Counted from the first letter of the stretch, positions 36,573-48,600 are shown. The stretch is 64,000 nt of DNA from Harmonia axyridis (GCF_914767665.1 NC_059502.1:56278031-56342030); one strand, 5' to 3'. The notes: generated by a model not told the origin, from the letters alone. Numbers and translations are program-made.

Positions 36573-36888
36573 GCATATCTCTTTTATTTTTATGATCTTG
36601 TAGGATTAAAATGTATTGATATAGAATTAAGTTTCATTAATTATATTCTACATATATTTCAGTTCTTCCTGTTAAGTACTTAATTTGTTGAGTAATTTTA
36701 ATTAATATATGATTATGTAGGGCATGATCTGCTTCTACATGTTTTACTCAAGCTTTGGATATTCTGCAATTCAGAATGAAGTGATTTTTCTAATCATTAA
36801 CACATTGGAGAAAAATTTTCATTTTTAATCGAATTATGTCTATAAAATTACCAAAAATTTCAATTGAATGAAAAATGTTGGAGGGAAC

Positions 36889-36894
36889 AATAAA
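36889..36894 (+). terminator. Poly(A) signal of RacGAP1 (candidate)
   Basis: AATAAA about 317 bp downstream of the RacGAP1 stop codon, followed by T-rich sequence. It is a plausible canonical site. Confidence 0.5.
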
Positions 36895-36899
36895 ACTTT

Positions 36900-39230
36900 T
36901 TATTAATACTGTCCTATTTGTATTCTGTTTTTAAAATGAATTTTTGTTATGATGGAATTATGATGGAATTTTCTTTTTTTATGATGGCATGCTCTGCACT
37001 GAATTTTACATGAAGCCTAAAACTTACTAGCAAAATCTCAACTAGATTCAAGTTCTTAAGATCTCGAAAAACGAATTGCTAGAATTGATTTATTTTTGTT
37101 GTTATGAAGAAAAATTCCTTTCAAATGAGACATCACTTGCCATATGTCGCCATTTAAGAATTTAGGGAAAGCGGTCACAGCTTCAAGGGATAGAATGTAT
37201 TTCGGGTGAATTCAATCGCAAACGATATCCTTGAAAATATAGCGTTTTTATATAATTTGGTTCTCCTGACCTGCAAAGCCACTATTTCGTTTTCTATGGC
37301 CGACTCTGTAGAGCAAAGTATCTGATGATATATTCAATATATGTGAGTTATAATTAACCCTGAATTCACATACTCTTTATCCAAAGTATATAAAAAAACA
37401 AGTGGGGATAAGTTTTGACGGCCTAGGCCAAAAGGTAACTTTTCAAAAATATTGCATTGCTATGGATCGGATTACAGGAATAGCCTATTTTGTGGTCTGA
37501 ATTTGCTCAGAGAAAATAGAAATTATTGAACTATATTTAAGAAAAAATATATCAATTGATAATTCCAGTTTATCATTTATTTTTGTTTTACTTACCCGTT
37601 CATATAATAATTCATATTTATCACACCACCATTCGTTGTTGGGTGGAAGTGGTGATAGGCCTACACCAGGTGCGGGTCTAGGCCTATCAACTTTGGGGGT
37701 AGGGACTTTTAACCATCTTTGTTTTAGAATTTGAGTCTAAATTTTTGCTGATTTTGGCCTACACAAAACAATACTGATTCTCCTAATAACTCGTACAAGC
37801 TTTTCAGAGGTCTGAAAGAGTCAGGGTAGAAAGCATTGAATCTTAATTATATTTCATCTTTAGTCAAAATCTGAACGACGTTGATATTAAGTTTCCCAAC
37901 AATGAGATAAGTAACACATAGAATAATAGATTTTACAAAATGGTACTTTCAAATATCAATTGATAATTATTTTAGGCAAGAATAGAAGGTCTCTTATTGG
38001 ATTTGGACTCAATATAATATTTTTATATAATTAATTAAACAGTCCAATGAATTGAATTCTCAACGATATAGTGCTAGGAACCTCTTACCAACTGTAGGGA
38101 TTTTTAATATATTTTATAAAAAGTATTCTAATATATCAATAATTTTTGTATCGTTTGTCTTATTGTCTAAAGAATTCAATAACCATCAATCAATTGATAA
38201 TATTAGCTCGCCTCACTAAATCCTTAGAATACATTTTGGGGAAAATATTTGAGCAAACGCAAGCAGCAATTTCATGGACAATTCGTGTATGCACGCAAGC
38301 TTAATGTTTTAAAAAAAGGTTACGTCCGTGTACGAGTTCGTATCCAATTGGACGGCGCATAAAAAGGATATTTAAACGAAAATTTAATTAAGGTAACTTG
38401 AGCTACAAGCTTGTTAAACTAAGAATTTAATTACTCTGTTTTATGTTAAATTCAGATTGGCGGAAGAGGCAGTTAACCCCTTCCTTTGCAGGATAAAGTT
38501 AGAAAAGATTTTTATATCACATCTTGTTAGATGTTTTGCAGAAAGATTCTGTTTATACCACTTTAAGTTTGAATGTAATATGTAAGATATAAGTAGATGC
38601 GCCATCTATTACCTATTTCTGCAAACAATGAAGAAAACTTTCAATTTTGGCTTATGGTTCAACGTTCTTTGTACAGAGGTCACCTAGTTCGATGGAATTC
38701 AAAAATACATATAATGTATGTAGATGAGATTAGACAACCCATTTATAAAGTTATTTCCACGTGTGTTAGGAAACTGCGTTTTAGTAATGTGAAGAACAAA
38801 TTATTGGGAATATATAGGTATATCCGAAAAACAACATTGACTAATGGGTGTTGCTAGTATCAGTGGCGTAGGGGACATTTGACTTTTTCAAATTCGCCGC
38901 TTAAAAAACATGTTTCCTGATCCTTCTCCAATTATATACATCAGTTTAGGCGGTATTCATTCCTCAGTCGAAAGTTGACATTAATGAGAGTTAGGTATGT
39001 ATTTCATAGTTCTTGAGTACAGTTGAAGAATACGTACAGGGTGTTTCACGTAAGCGGGTAACTGGATTTTGTGGCTTATCCTTCAAGCAAAATTGAAGTG
39101 ACCCATCAATATCATAAGTAGGTATTCAATTATTTAGTAGGTATCGAAATATGTCACTGGAAAAACTATCGAACCAAGGCAATGATTGAGGAAAAATCGT
39201 ATTTCCAAAAATTCGTCTGCAAATTTGACT
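36900..39230. other. No gene seen
   Basis: AT-rich intergenic DNA. A CAGTGGCGTAGG word at 38871 and a CAGGGTGTTTCACG word at 39040 look like single transposon ends without an identifiable partner. Confidence 0.45.
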
Positions 39231-39870
39231 AGTTTTCAATATAAGAAGGTCTGTAGACAATTTCTCACCAATTTTTCTCAATTCGAACTTTCGTTTTTCA
39301 AGAAAACGGATTTTTTTTCTGCGAAATATACTTCATAATATTTTTCCATATTTTCTGAATGCTCAATCGATTTTGAATCCGAATATATAAAGAGGTAGTT
39401 TTACATTTATATCAAGCTATTCCATATTTGGAAAATATATCCATGTTGTCTATGGTTCTGTAAATATTCGATTGTAAAACTTTTAAGTTTTCATTCTCGA
39501 TTATAATAGAAGCCACTGTTGTTGTGGAAGAAAAAGAAGGAGAGAGCGATTATAATAGAAGCTTTATATTTTTTTTTTATTATACCTACTTACCGACTCG
39601 GGAATGAAAACTTCGAAATTTTATAATCAAATATTTATTGAACCAAAGACACGTGGAGATATTTTCCGAATATGAAATCTGAATTTCGTCAGGTTGATTT
39701 TGAATGTAATTGCTTGAAATAAATATTAAACTACCACTATATTCACATATTCGGATTCAGAATCGATTGAGCATTCAGGAAATATGGGAAAATATTATGA
39801 AATATATTTTGCAAGAAAAAATCTTCAAATGAAGAAAAAATTTATGAGAAATAGTCTATAGACCAGCCAT
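39231..39870. repeat. Foldback repeat with ~260-bp diverged arms
   Basis: The left arm (about 39249-39517) and right arm (about 39563-39866) are complementary, sharing words such as TGAATGCTCAATCGATT and CTGAATGCTCAATCG in opposite orientation. Both arms also share AGTTTTCATTC and TTATAATAGAAGC. The centre is about 45 bp. No coding sequence. Confidence 0.65.
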
Positions 39871-40668
39871 ACTCAACCTTTTCTTACCTTGGGCCGCATA
39901 ATTGCTACTGTTCATTCTTGCGGGCAGCAGTAAAACTTGTAAAACTAGCTTTAGTAGTAGTAGTAAGTATGTAGTCGAACTTGTGGCAAAGTTCTAAAGA
40001 GACCTAATCAGTGGTTATTGAAAAACGTTCGTCTGCCGATCCACCATACAAAACCCATCTTAGGCAAGAGCTAGAGCTAGACGAAAATGATTTTCATCGC
40101 CTGAAAGTTTTGGCTATAGATAAATACAAAAGTAGGATCCTTCAATCTATGGTTTTGGCCAACCTATTTTGTTGTTCCATTTTTCATACATGTCAATGTG
40201 CAGTTGTTGTAGAACAACATCGATCGAATGTTATCTGACATTATCGAAAATAGTGAGCTTTCCTCGAAGGCCAGTTGGTATTTCTTCTTCTTCTAGTGCT
40301 TTGACAGCGTCGGAGATTGGCAATTATCATAGATATTTAAATTTTGGGCACGACTGATTTGAAGAGTTCGTTGGATGTACATCCATACCATTCTCTCACT
40401 AAGATACATTAATTCGACAACATCTTTACTTCGATGGAGAGGTCCCAGAGAATAGCCCACACGATCGCTTGATTTGTCATCTCTAGATTTTTTTTGCATG
40501 GAGTCACTTGAAGGTGAAATTTATCATTAGTCCTACAAACCTTATGTTAAAGTATCGTCGACAATTGCGAACAAATAATAACACCTGCGATGTTACAGAA
40601 TACGCTACAAAGTTGTTTTCTTGTATATGATTCTTGCATGGAGGTTGATGGTCGACATTTTGAATAAG
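39871..40668. other. No gene supported
   Basis: No recognisable domain; possibly 3' sequence of the adjoining reverse-transcriptase relic on the minus strand. Confidence 0.4.
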
Positions 40669-41030
40669 CTAAACTAACTCAATGTTAACCTTGATTCCCT
40701 CAGAGACGTTCGCCAGAGCTTCACTGAATATGAGATCCGAGTACAGGTTGAACAGCAATGGCGATAAAACACAGCCCTGTCTAACTCCTCTGCGAATCTG
40801 CATCGGGCTTGAGGTCGAGCCCTCTATTCTAATCCTAGCACTTTGATTCCAATGTATATTCTGTATCAAAGCAATGTCCCTTGAGTCCAGTTCCACACCA
40901 CGAAGAATGTCCACCAACAAATCATGTCTCACTCTATCAAATGCTTTCTCGAAATCTCTCTCGTGCCCATTCCGCTCCTAAAGCCAAACTGATCGTCTCC
41001 TGACTAGGTTATCCGATAGGCGAAAAAAAA
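40669..41030 (-). pseudogene. Non-LTR reverse transcriptase fragment
   Basis: The minus strand reads FEKAFDRVRHDLLVDIL (RT motif A region), then IRRGVRQGCVLSPLLFNLYS (motif B). Upstream, a fragment FGFRSGMGTRE is joined with a deletion. The YADD region is not reached. It is an RTE- or CR1-type LINE fragment by motif flavour; the exact clade is uncertain. Confidence 0.75.
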
Positions 41031-42444
41031 TCATTTGAATAAATGGCCGTATTGACTTTTTCAAACGTCATTATTGAAAAATTTCAGTGTCTTTCCAACC
41101 ATCTGTAGACTGATCTGTAAATTTGTAGAACACTTCAAAAAATGATCGTTAGTTTTAACCTTTTTTATCTACTGTATATTTGTCGACAAAATTGGCCTAC
41201 ATTTAAAAATATCACAGACTCACCCTGTGTTATATATTGTTCAATAACTCAAAAGTAATAAATTGTATTGCCGGAGAGAAAATATGGACTTGGGCCACTC
41301 GTTCTACAACCAACGAGGAAATGTCAGCGACACCTTTCACTAAGTGAAAAATAAAGTAAAAATGCGAATTAATAACCGAACTTAAAGCAAGCCACCAACG
41401 AATTGCATCTTTCCTTGTGGGTTGAGATGATGGAGCCTGGAAGAGCCCTTCTTACCTGCATCCGCAGCTTACTCTCGAAGAACACATAAACCAAAACCGC
41501 ACAAACACCTTTTGCGCGTTTCAATCTATCGAAACTTTAGTTCTTTAGAGTTCACAGCGGAAACTTTGTGATTTTAGAGTGTATTTTATCCGCTTTGGAA
41601 AATTACGTATCGTGTGGAACACAGCGATTAATTATTAGTACATCTGTTCGACCGTTCAATTTCGTCTTCAAAAAAAGTCACAGGCGAGCACCGCGCATAT
41701 ATATGCATTCTTCCTTTCGGCGCAAGACATTGGCCAGCAGATAATTAAAATTAAAAAAAAAAAATGGAAACCCGAAAAAAAAACAACTGTGAAAGGTCTC
41801 TAAAGCCAAATTTTAAATTAAGAATTCCGTGATTACGGAACACCCTGTATAAATCACAGCTTACCAATTGGGATTTATTATGCATGTATGAAATAGGATA
41901 AATTTTTATCCTATTTGATCGGATGCATGTGCATGCAGTTTGTTCATTTCAAGAACTCCATCTGTAGAATAACCTTGAAGCCGTCTTGGTTGATAATGGA
42001 GTATCAGAATGCTGGAATAGTATGATAGGAAGTTGCAGCTTGGGATACATTTATCATCAGGGTCATCTGAAGGAAACTGGCACAATACGCCATCAGGTAG
42101 AAGCCCTATATTTCAATATATTAGTATGTATGAGATGTTCTGACCCAACTCTGCATCCTATTCTGTTGTGTTTATGTGTCTGGTGCACATGTAACGTTCA
42201 GTTTTCATTATTCAAAAAAACAATTCGGAAGAAAAGCTACCCTTAACAAGTGCTAGTTGATTTATTACCATCTTTCGCATTTTTCTTCTCCGATAAATAA
42301 TTACATTTGCATTGTAAAGTTAGAATCCTGACTAGTACAATAATTTTCATTTGAACGTACTTTAATAAGAAAAAATTAAACGAATCATTAAAAATTTTCT
42401 CCTGATAAGATGATATTTATTTATGTATTTTTTGAAAAGGTAAT
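41031..42444. other. No gene seen
   Basis: AT-rich DNA. A short perfect hairpin (AAATAGGATAAA and TTATCCTATTT) lies at about 41889-41914. ACACCCTGTA at 41841-41850 looks like a lone element end. Confidence 0.45.
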
Positions 42445-42472
42445 ATAATAATAATAATAATAATAATAATAA
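42445..42472. repeat. (TAA)n microsatellite, target of the R4/Dong element
   Basis: About nine TAA/ATA units immediately precede the 5' end of the retrotransposon. TAA-type repeats also follow its 3' end at 46590-46604. Dong-type elements are known to insert in TAA repeats. Confidence 0.85.
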
Positions 42473-42709
42473 GGGTAGCGGTAGGCGAATCTCTAGCGAT
42501 TCACCTATCAGGAGAGTTGAATCGACTCCTGCCCACCGCAGATTCCAGGAGCTCTCTGACCCGGGAAGCTGAAACCTGTCGAAGGGTCCCTGTCCAGGGT
42601 AACGGACGAAGCCGTGTGGAAAGCAGCTCAAGAATTCTCCCACCGTAGCTCTGCGGATCGTAAAAAGCGATCAAAGGCCGTCTCCCCCACGACACGGAGG
42701 AACCCATGA
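42473..42709 (+). promoter_or_regulatory. Structured 5' leader of the R4/Dong element
   Basis: Two strong hairpins: TAGGCGAATC with GATTCACCTA (42481-42514), and CAGGAG with CTCCTG (about 42516-42538). The first six bases GGGTAG can pair with CTGCCC just 3' of the second hairpin, and GCGG can pair with CCGC beyond it, a crossing arrangement. HDV-like self-cleaving ribozymes are known at 5' ends of R2/R4-type elements. I could not fit the complete HDV core, so the function is only suggested. Confidence 0.4.
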
Positions 42710-45700
42710 ATGATGGTGAATTTAAGGAATAGGAATATAGAGCCGCTGCCTGAGGTTCGTCAGGGCGTGTCTGGAGCCGGCGCTGGACATGACAGTATGC
42801 GGGACGTCGGTGACAGAGTGCTAAGGAGACGGGCGTCTGTCGAACAAAATGCTACGCCTCCACAATCTCAACATTCTAGGAGAAGAATAACACGAGTTTC
42901 TCCGACCGCTGAAGGTGCTGCGCAGGATCCCCAACCAGCACTCACCCAAGCAGGTCTACCAAGAAGACGCATGAAATGGACAAGTTCGATAAATGAAACG
43001 ATCATGCGCATATATTATGAAGTGACTAATATGGAAGAGGATAAAATAGGCTACCGTCAAAAATTATTTGCAGAATTCCACAGAAACTATCCCGAACTTC
43101 AAGTTTCTGAGCAAAGAGTAGCCGACCAATACCGGGTCATATTGAGAAATAAACTTGTACCCGATGAGAAACTTAACACCATAAAAAATGAAGTCCAACT
43201 GAGGCTACAGAATAGGAACCTCACTAACAACGAAACGACAATTGAAGAAAACTACGATTGTGCTGAAAACCAACACAACATCAATGCACAAATGAACTCT
43301 GAGGAACGAAACAACGCAGATGTGTTAGCAATAAGTGATGCTCAACGACGGAATATATATGCTGCACCCGTCGTAAATCCAGAAGAAGACCAAAGAGAAC
43401 TACTGGAGCGATTATTTGCCACAATGAATAGATGCGTTATAGATTTTGAGGGCACAGATCCATTGAGACGACCGATTCTGCCAAGATTGAGGACATCTAA
43501 GAAACTATCTCATCTTCTGGCCATGACCAACAAGGAGATTATACCCAAGTATCTTTCTGACTACCATGATCTCGAATCATTACACCTCATCATATACTGT
43601 GCAGCATTTTCAATAGCAACAATGCTAGGTGTGAAGCCAAAACCTAAAAGTCAGCAACCAGCCAGAGAAAAACAACAAAATAAACCACATTGGCAAAAAA
43701 GGCTAGAAGACAAAGTTCATAGCATCCGCCAAGAAATTGGGAGGCTCACCCAATTTGCAAAAGGTTCGCCGTCTAGAAGATTACAAAAAATGGTGAATAT
43801 AATAATGGATCGTCACCGGCAACATACAACGTATGATCCAAACAATGAAAATGCTCAACAAATTTTAGACACACTGAAACAAAAACTTAGTGTGTACTCC
43901 GAAAGACTCAGAAGATACAATGAGAGCTATAGAAGAAAACAGGATAATATGATTTTTGAAAATTCCGAAAGAAAATTCTATAGAATGTTAAACAATAATA
44001 TGTCAGCAACACCAGGAAGTTATCCAACCGTCGAGGATATTGAGAATTTTTGGACAGATCAACTGGCTACACCAACCCCCTACAACTCCCAGGCTGATTG
44101 GATAAGAAATGAAGAGAAATCCTGTGAGACAATGGAACAAATGCCGCATAACGCAGTTTCTATAGAAGAATTCCATGAAATATTGAAAAACACACACAAT
44201 TGGAAATCACCCGGCCCAGATGGAATCCACAACTTTTGGTTGAAAAAATTTTGGTGTATACACGGCAGGCTAGTTGAAACCATAAATGATGTTATAAGTA
44301 ATCCAACGGAAATGCCCAAATTTTTAACAACAGGGACCACTTACCTCTTACCGAAAGATATGCAACACACAGCGGATCCATCAAAATACAGACCAATTAC
44401 ATGTCTACCAACAATATATAAAATCATCACATCATGTATAGCATCTCGTATCTACAAACATTGCGAGACAAATAATATAATGACAGCACAGCAGAAAGGA
44501 TGTTCCAAGAATGCACTAGGATCGAAGGAACTGCTGATAATAGATTCCATCATATGCAACCAAGCCTTCAAAAAACACAGAAATCTTTTTATGACATATT
44601 TTGACTATAAGAAGGCCTTCGACTCTATTCCACATGGGTGGCTGACAAAAATTTTGGAAATATACAAGATCGATCCAATTACAATAAACTTTCTGAAGTA
44701 TGCAATGTGCAACTGGAGAACGAATATCGAACTCTCTACAGCGAACATAACTACTAAAGATATTCCAATAAAAAGGGGAATTTTCCAAGGAGATTCGTTG
44801 AGTCCCTTATGGTTCTGCTTGGCGCTGAACCCCCTTTCTAAACAACTGAATGCTACTGAAAAAGGTTTCAATGTGAAAGGAAACAGAAATAATATTGCAC
44901 TCAATCATTTGCTATACATGGATGACCTCAAACTTATAACAGGCAACAAAAACCACTTGCAAATTATGGTCAAACTGGTGGAAAATTTTTCGGAAGACGT
45001 GGGGATGAAATTCGGATTGGACAAGTGTCGTACTATTAGCGTAGTGCGTGGAAAAATCCAAGATGAACCGATAGCTCTCTCCAATGGACAGGAGATAGAA
45101 GCAATGAAATCGGACGATCTTTATAAATACCTAGGAATGAAACAAAACCGACGAATAAACCATCAAAGAATGAAGGAAGACTTAACAACTGAGTTCATTA
45201 GGAGAATCAACAAAATTTTGAAAACAAACCTCAACAGCAAGAACATGACGAGAGCTATCAATACATATGCATGCTCAATTCTTACATACTCTTTCGGTAT
45301 CATTCCATGGACCAAAACAGATATGGAAAACCTGCAACGCAAAATGAGAACCTTGATGACGAAAGCACACAAGCACCATCCGAAAAGTAGCATTGAGAGG
45401 ACGACACTGCCGAGGAATAAAGGAGGCAGAGGTCTGCTAGACATCATGGAACTTGCCCATGGTCAAATTGAATGCCTACGAACATACTTCAACGACAAAT
45501 CAGGCACGTCAGAGATCTACAAAGTACTGTGTGAAGCAGACGAATCAACACCTTTACAACTGCACAAGGAGCAATTATCATACAACCACCAGACAATCCA
45601 AGAAAAACTGCAAAGATGGAGAGAAAAGCCCCTACATGGACGACATTTCAACGAGGTGAACCAGGATCATGTCGACATTGAAGCGTCGAACTATTGGCTC

Positions 45701-46516
45701 ACATCAGGTGCGATGTATCCAGAAACGGAAGGATTTCTTTTAGCCATCCAAGATCAAGTGATCTCAACAAAAAATTACTGCAAACATATCATAAAGGATC
45801 GAACTATTACTGACGATCGATGCCGTTATGGTTGTCCAACGAACGAGACAATCCAACATATCACGGGAGGATGTCAAATGTTTGCAGGAAATGAATATAA
45901 AGAGAGACACGATGCAGTAGGAAAGATACTACACCAAGAAATGGCAACTAAATTAACACTAATTAATTCTGAAAAAGTGCCATACTACAAGTACCGACCG
46001 GAAACCATCCTGGAAAACGAACGCTATAAACTGTACTGGGATCGTACAGTTTTGACTGATAAAACAGTCCCTCACAACAGGCCAGATATATTGCTAGTTG
46101 ATAAACAACAAAAGGCAGCAATACTCATCGACGTAGCAATACCTAATAACAACAACATGCGTCAAAAAGAGGTCGAAAAAATTTCAAAATATAGGGACCT
46201 CGAATTTCAGATAAAGCGCCAGTGGGGAATGATATCAACGAGAACTATTCCAATTATCATCTCAACAACAGGAATAGTACCCAAAAATCTCAAGAGAAAT
46301 ATCAAGCAACTAGGACTTAGTGAGTATATATGTAATATAATGCAAAAAGCTGTTCTTTTAGGTACTGCAAGGACGGTGAGAAAATTCCTAGGAAGCGAAG
46401 GACAGGTCCAAGGATCGCGTGTAAGAGGACCAGAAGTTCGACGAGAACCAGGGGGACCACAAGGACCGGACACGACCGAGCTCAGCCCTTCTGATATTTT
46501 AAATATCTGGGATTGA
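42710..46516 (+). CDS. R4/Dong retrotransposon polyprotein: reverse transcriptase with restriction-like endonuclease
   Basis: 1268 residues without a stop. Residues ~88-148 look Myb/trihelix-like (KWTSSINETIMRIYY ... SEQRVADQYRVI), a probable DNA-binding domain. The reverse transcriptase spans about 490-900: motif A FDYKKAFDS near 631, motif B IFQGDSLSPLWF near 690, and the catalytic YMDD near 735. A CCHC knuckle (CRYGCPTNETIQHITGGC) lies near 1038. The endonuclease follows, with RHD and PDILLVD...ILIDVAIP (about 1125-1145), the PD-(D/E)XK-type active site of R2/R4-clade elements that nicks target DNA for target-primed reverse transcription. ATG codons at 42710 and 42713 are both possible starts. 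The C-terminal ~40 residues are G/P/R-rich. All key residues are present, so it is plausibly functional. Confidence 0.88.
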   Translation: MMVNLRNRNIEPLPEVRQGVSGAGAGHDSMRDVGDRVLRRRASVEQNATPPQSQHSRRRITRVSPTAEGAAQDPQPALTQAGLPRRRMKWTSSINETIMRIYYEVTNMEEDKIGYRQKLFAEFHRNYPELQVSEQRVADQYRVILRNKLVPDEKLNTIKNEVQLRLQNRNLTNNETTIEENYDCAENQHNINAQMNSEERNNADVLAISDAQRRNIYAAPVVNPEEDQRELLERLFATMNRCVIDFEGTDPLRRPILPRLRTSKKLSHLLAMTNKEIIPKYLSDYHDLESLHLIIYCAAFSIATMLGVKPKPKSQQPAREKQQNKPHWQKRLEDKVHSIRQEIGRLTQFAKGSPSRRLQKMVNIIMDRHRQHTTYDPNNENAQQILDTLKQKLSVYSERLRRYNESYRRKQDNMIFENSERKFYRMLNNNMSATPGSYPTVEDIENFWTDQLATPTPYNSQADWIRNEEKSCETMEQMPHNAVSIEEFHEILKNTHNWKSPGPDGIHNFWLKKFWCIHGRLVETINDVISNPTEMPKFLTTGTTYLLPKDMQHTADPSKYRPITCLPTIYKIITSCIASRIYKHCETNNIMTAQQKGCSKNALGSKELLIIDSIICNQAFKKHRNLFMTYFDYKKAFDSIPHGWLTKILEIYKIDPITINFLKYAMCNWRTNIELSTANITTKDIPIKRGIFQGDSLSPLWFCLALNPLSKQLNATEKGFNVKGNRNNIALNHLLYMDDLKLITGNKNHLQIMVKLVENFSEDVGMKFGLDKCRTISVVRGKIQDEPIALSNGQEIEAMKSDDLYKYLGMKQNRRINHQRMKEDLTTEFIRRINKILKTNLNSKNMTRAINTYACSILTYSFGIIPWTKTDMENLQRKMRTLMTKAHKHHPKSSIERTTLPRNKGGRGLLDIMELAHGQIECLRTYFNDKSGTSEIYKVLCEADESTPLQLHKEQLSYNHQTIQEKLQRWREKPLHGRHFNEVNQDHVDIEASNYWLTSGAMYPETEGFLLAIQDQVISTKNYCKHIIKDRTITDDRCRYGCPTNETIQHITGGCQMFAGNEYKERHDAVGKILHQEMATKLTLINSEKVPYYKYRPETILENERYKLYWDRTVLTDKTVPHNRPDILLVDKQQKAAILIDVAIPNNNNMRQKEVEKISKYRDLEFQIKRQWGMISTRTIPIIISTTGIVPKNLKRNIKQLGLSEYICNIMQKAVLLGTARTVRKFLGSEGQVQGSRVRGPEVRREPGGPQGPDTTELSPSDILNIWD

Positions 46517-46613
46517 GTGAATGTTCCTCTTAGCGAGGAGTGAGAAGCCGACGGCGAGGAAAAATCCTACGCGTATAGGCAAAAGTCGGAAATAATAATA
46601 ATAAGGTTTATTT

Positions 46614-47986
46614 TAAAAACAAACCTCAACAGCAAGAACATGACGAGAGCTATCAATACATATGCATGTTCAGTTCTTACATACTCTTTCGGTATCATTC
46701 CATGGACCAAAACAGATATAGAAAACCTGCAACGCAAAATGAGAACCTTGATGACGAAAGCACACAAGCACCATCCGAAAAGTAGCATTGAGAGGACGAC
46801 ACTGCCGAGGAATAAAGGAGGCAGAGGTCTGCTAGACATCATGGAACTTGCCCATGGGCAAATTGAATGCCTACGAACATACTTCAAAGACAAATCGGGC
46901 ATGTCAGAGACCTACAAAGTACTGTGTGAAGCAGACGAATCAACACCTTTACAGCTGCACAAGGAGCAATTGTCATACAACCACCAGACAATCCAAGAAA
47001 AACTGCAAAGATGGAGAGAAAAGCCCCTACATGGACGACATTTCAACGAGGTGAACCAGGATCATGTCGACATTGAAGCGTCGAACTATTGGCTCACATC
47101 AGGTGCGATGTATCCAGAAACGGAAGGATTTCTTTTAGCCATCCAAGATCAAGTGATCTCAACAAAAAATTACTGCAAACATATCATAAAGGATCGAACT
47201 ATTACTGACGATCGATGCCGTTATGGGTGTCCAACGAACGAGACAATCCAACATATCACGGGAGGATGTCAAATGTTTGCAGGAAATGAATATAAAGAGA
47301 GACACGATGCAGTAGGAAAGATACTACACCAAGAAATGGCAACTAAATTAACACTAATTCATTCTGAAAAAGTGCCATACTACAAGTACCGACCGGAAAC
47401 CATCCTGGAAAACGAACGCTATAAACTGTACTGGGATCGTACAGTTTTGACTGATAAAACAGTCCCTCACAACAGGCCAGATATATTGCTAGTGGATAGA
47501 CATCAAAAGGCAGCAATACTCATCGACGTAGCAATACCTAATAACAACAACATGCGTCAAAAAGAGGTCGAAAAAATTTCAAAATATAGGAACCTCGAAT
47601 TTCAGATAAAGCGCCAGTGGGGAATGATATCAACGAGAACTATTCCAATTATCATCTCAACAACAGGAATAGTACCCAAAAATCTCAAGAGAAATATCAA
47701 GCAACTAGGACTTAGTGAGTATATATGTAATATAATGCAAAAAGCTGTTCTTTTAGGTACTGCAAGGACGGTGAGAAAATTCCTAGGAAACGAAGGACAG
47801 GTCCAAGGATCGCATGTAAGAGGACCAGAAGTTCGACGAGAACCAGGGGGACCACAAGGACCGGACACGACCGAGCTCTACCCTTCTGATATTTTAAATA
47901 TCTGGGACTGAGTGAATGTTCCTCTTAGCGAGGAGTGAGAAGCCGACGGCGAGGAGAAATCCTACGCGTATAGGCAAAAGTCGGGA
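46614..47986 (+). mobile_element. 5'-truncated second R4/Dong copy with 15-bp target duplication
   Basis: Matches the 3' third of the neighbouring element from about 45229 onward at ~98% identity, including the 3' UTR. TAATAAGGTTTATTT flanks it at 46599-46613 and 47987-48001. It inserted just downstream of the full-length copy, using the TAA-containing flank. Confidence 0.9.
46640..47911 (+). pseudogene. R4/Dong ORF, C-terminal part (endonuclease region)
   Basis: 423 codons equivalent to the last third of the full-length protein: the RT thumb region, the CCHC knuckle and the restriction-like endonuclease with PDILLVDR and IDVAIP. The frame is still open, but the RT catalytic core is missing. 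Differences from the full-length copy are few and mostly single substitutions. Confidence 0.88.
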
Positions 47987-48001
47987 TAATAAGGTTTATT
48001 T

Positions 48002-48600
48002 ATCCCAATATGTACATTATGACTCACAATATATATTATAGAAATGAAAAAAATGGGATTAAATGGCCATTACATTCAGCTTCCCAAGCTAGACTGTTGG
48101 GCCATGATTCACATTATTACAGCAATAGTGAAAAAAAGGAAAAAAAAACAAGAAGAAAATACTGAAATCGCAAAATTTAAGGAAAACAAATCGACAGGAT
48201 GAAGAATGTAGGTTGTACACATATTGTATTCAAGTTAACACAGGAAACGAACAGACAAGAGCAACTGAACATCAGGAAAGCAACTTAAGCCTCTCTTTGT
48301 ATTTCTTTTTAAATAAACGCACGAAGGAGCGAAATCAAAAATTATGCCTCCATTGATGACATAAGCGATTCTAAAGGTGAATGATTTCTTAAAAAGCTGT
48401 TTTCTATGCTTAGGAACGGTCAGCAAACCTCGCAGTCGTTGTGTTCTGCTATCAACACTTTCCCTGAAAATTACTCGCTGCATCAGTCAGGAGTTTTTGC
48501 CTTCAAAATTTTATAGAAAAAACACGCCTCATGGTAGAGCCGACACTTCCGCATATTTAGCCAAGCCGCTTCCGTCAACTTATGAGAAACTCCATGTCTA
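48002..48600. other. No gene seen
   Basis: Flank of the retrotransposon pair leading into a decayed reverse-transcriptase gene on the minus strand. Confidence 0.4.

Larger units (their letters stand above)
42473..46590 (+). mobile_element. Full-length R4/Dong-type non-LTR retrotransposon
   Basis: Extends from GGGTAGCGG after (TAA)n to GCAAAAGTCGG before (AATA)n. It has a ~237-bp structured 5' leader, one uninterrupted ORF (42710-46516) and a short 3' UTR (46517-46590). Insertion in TAA repeats, a single ORF and a C-terminal restriction-like endonuclease together fit the R4/Dong clade. An undamaged ORF and a close relative next door suggest recent activity. Confidence 0.85.

Noticed and set aside
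38871..38890. CAGTGGCGTAGGGG, like a hAT-MITE start
   Set aside because: No matching inverted end or 8-bp duplication found nearby.
42055..42080. CTGATGATAAATG on the minus strand as a second hammerhead
   Set aside because: No GAAA at a plausible distance and no helix III.
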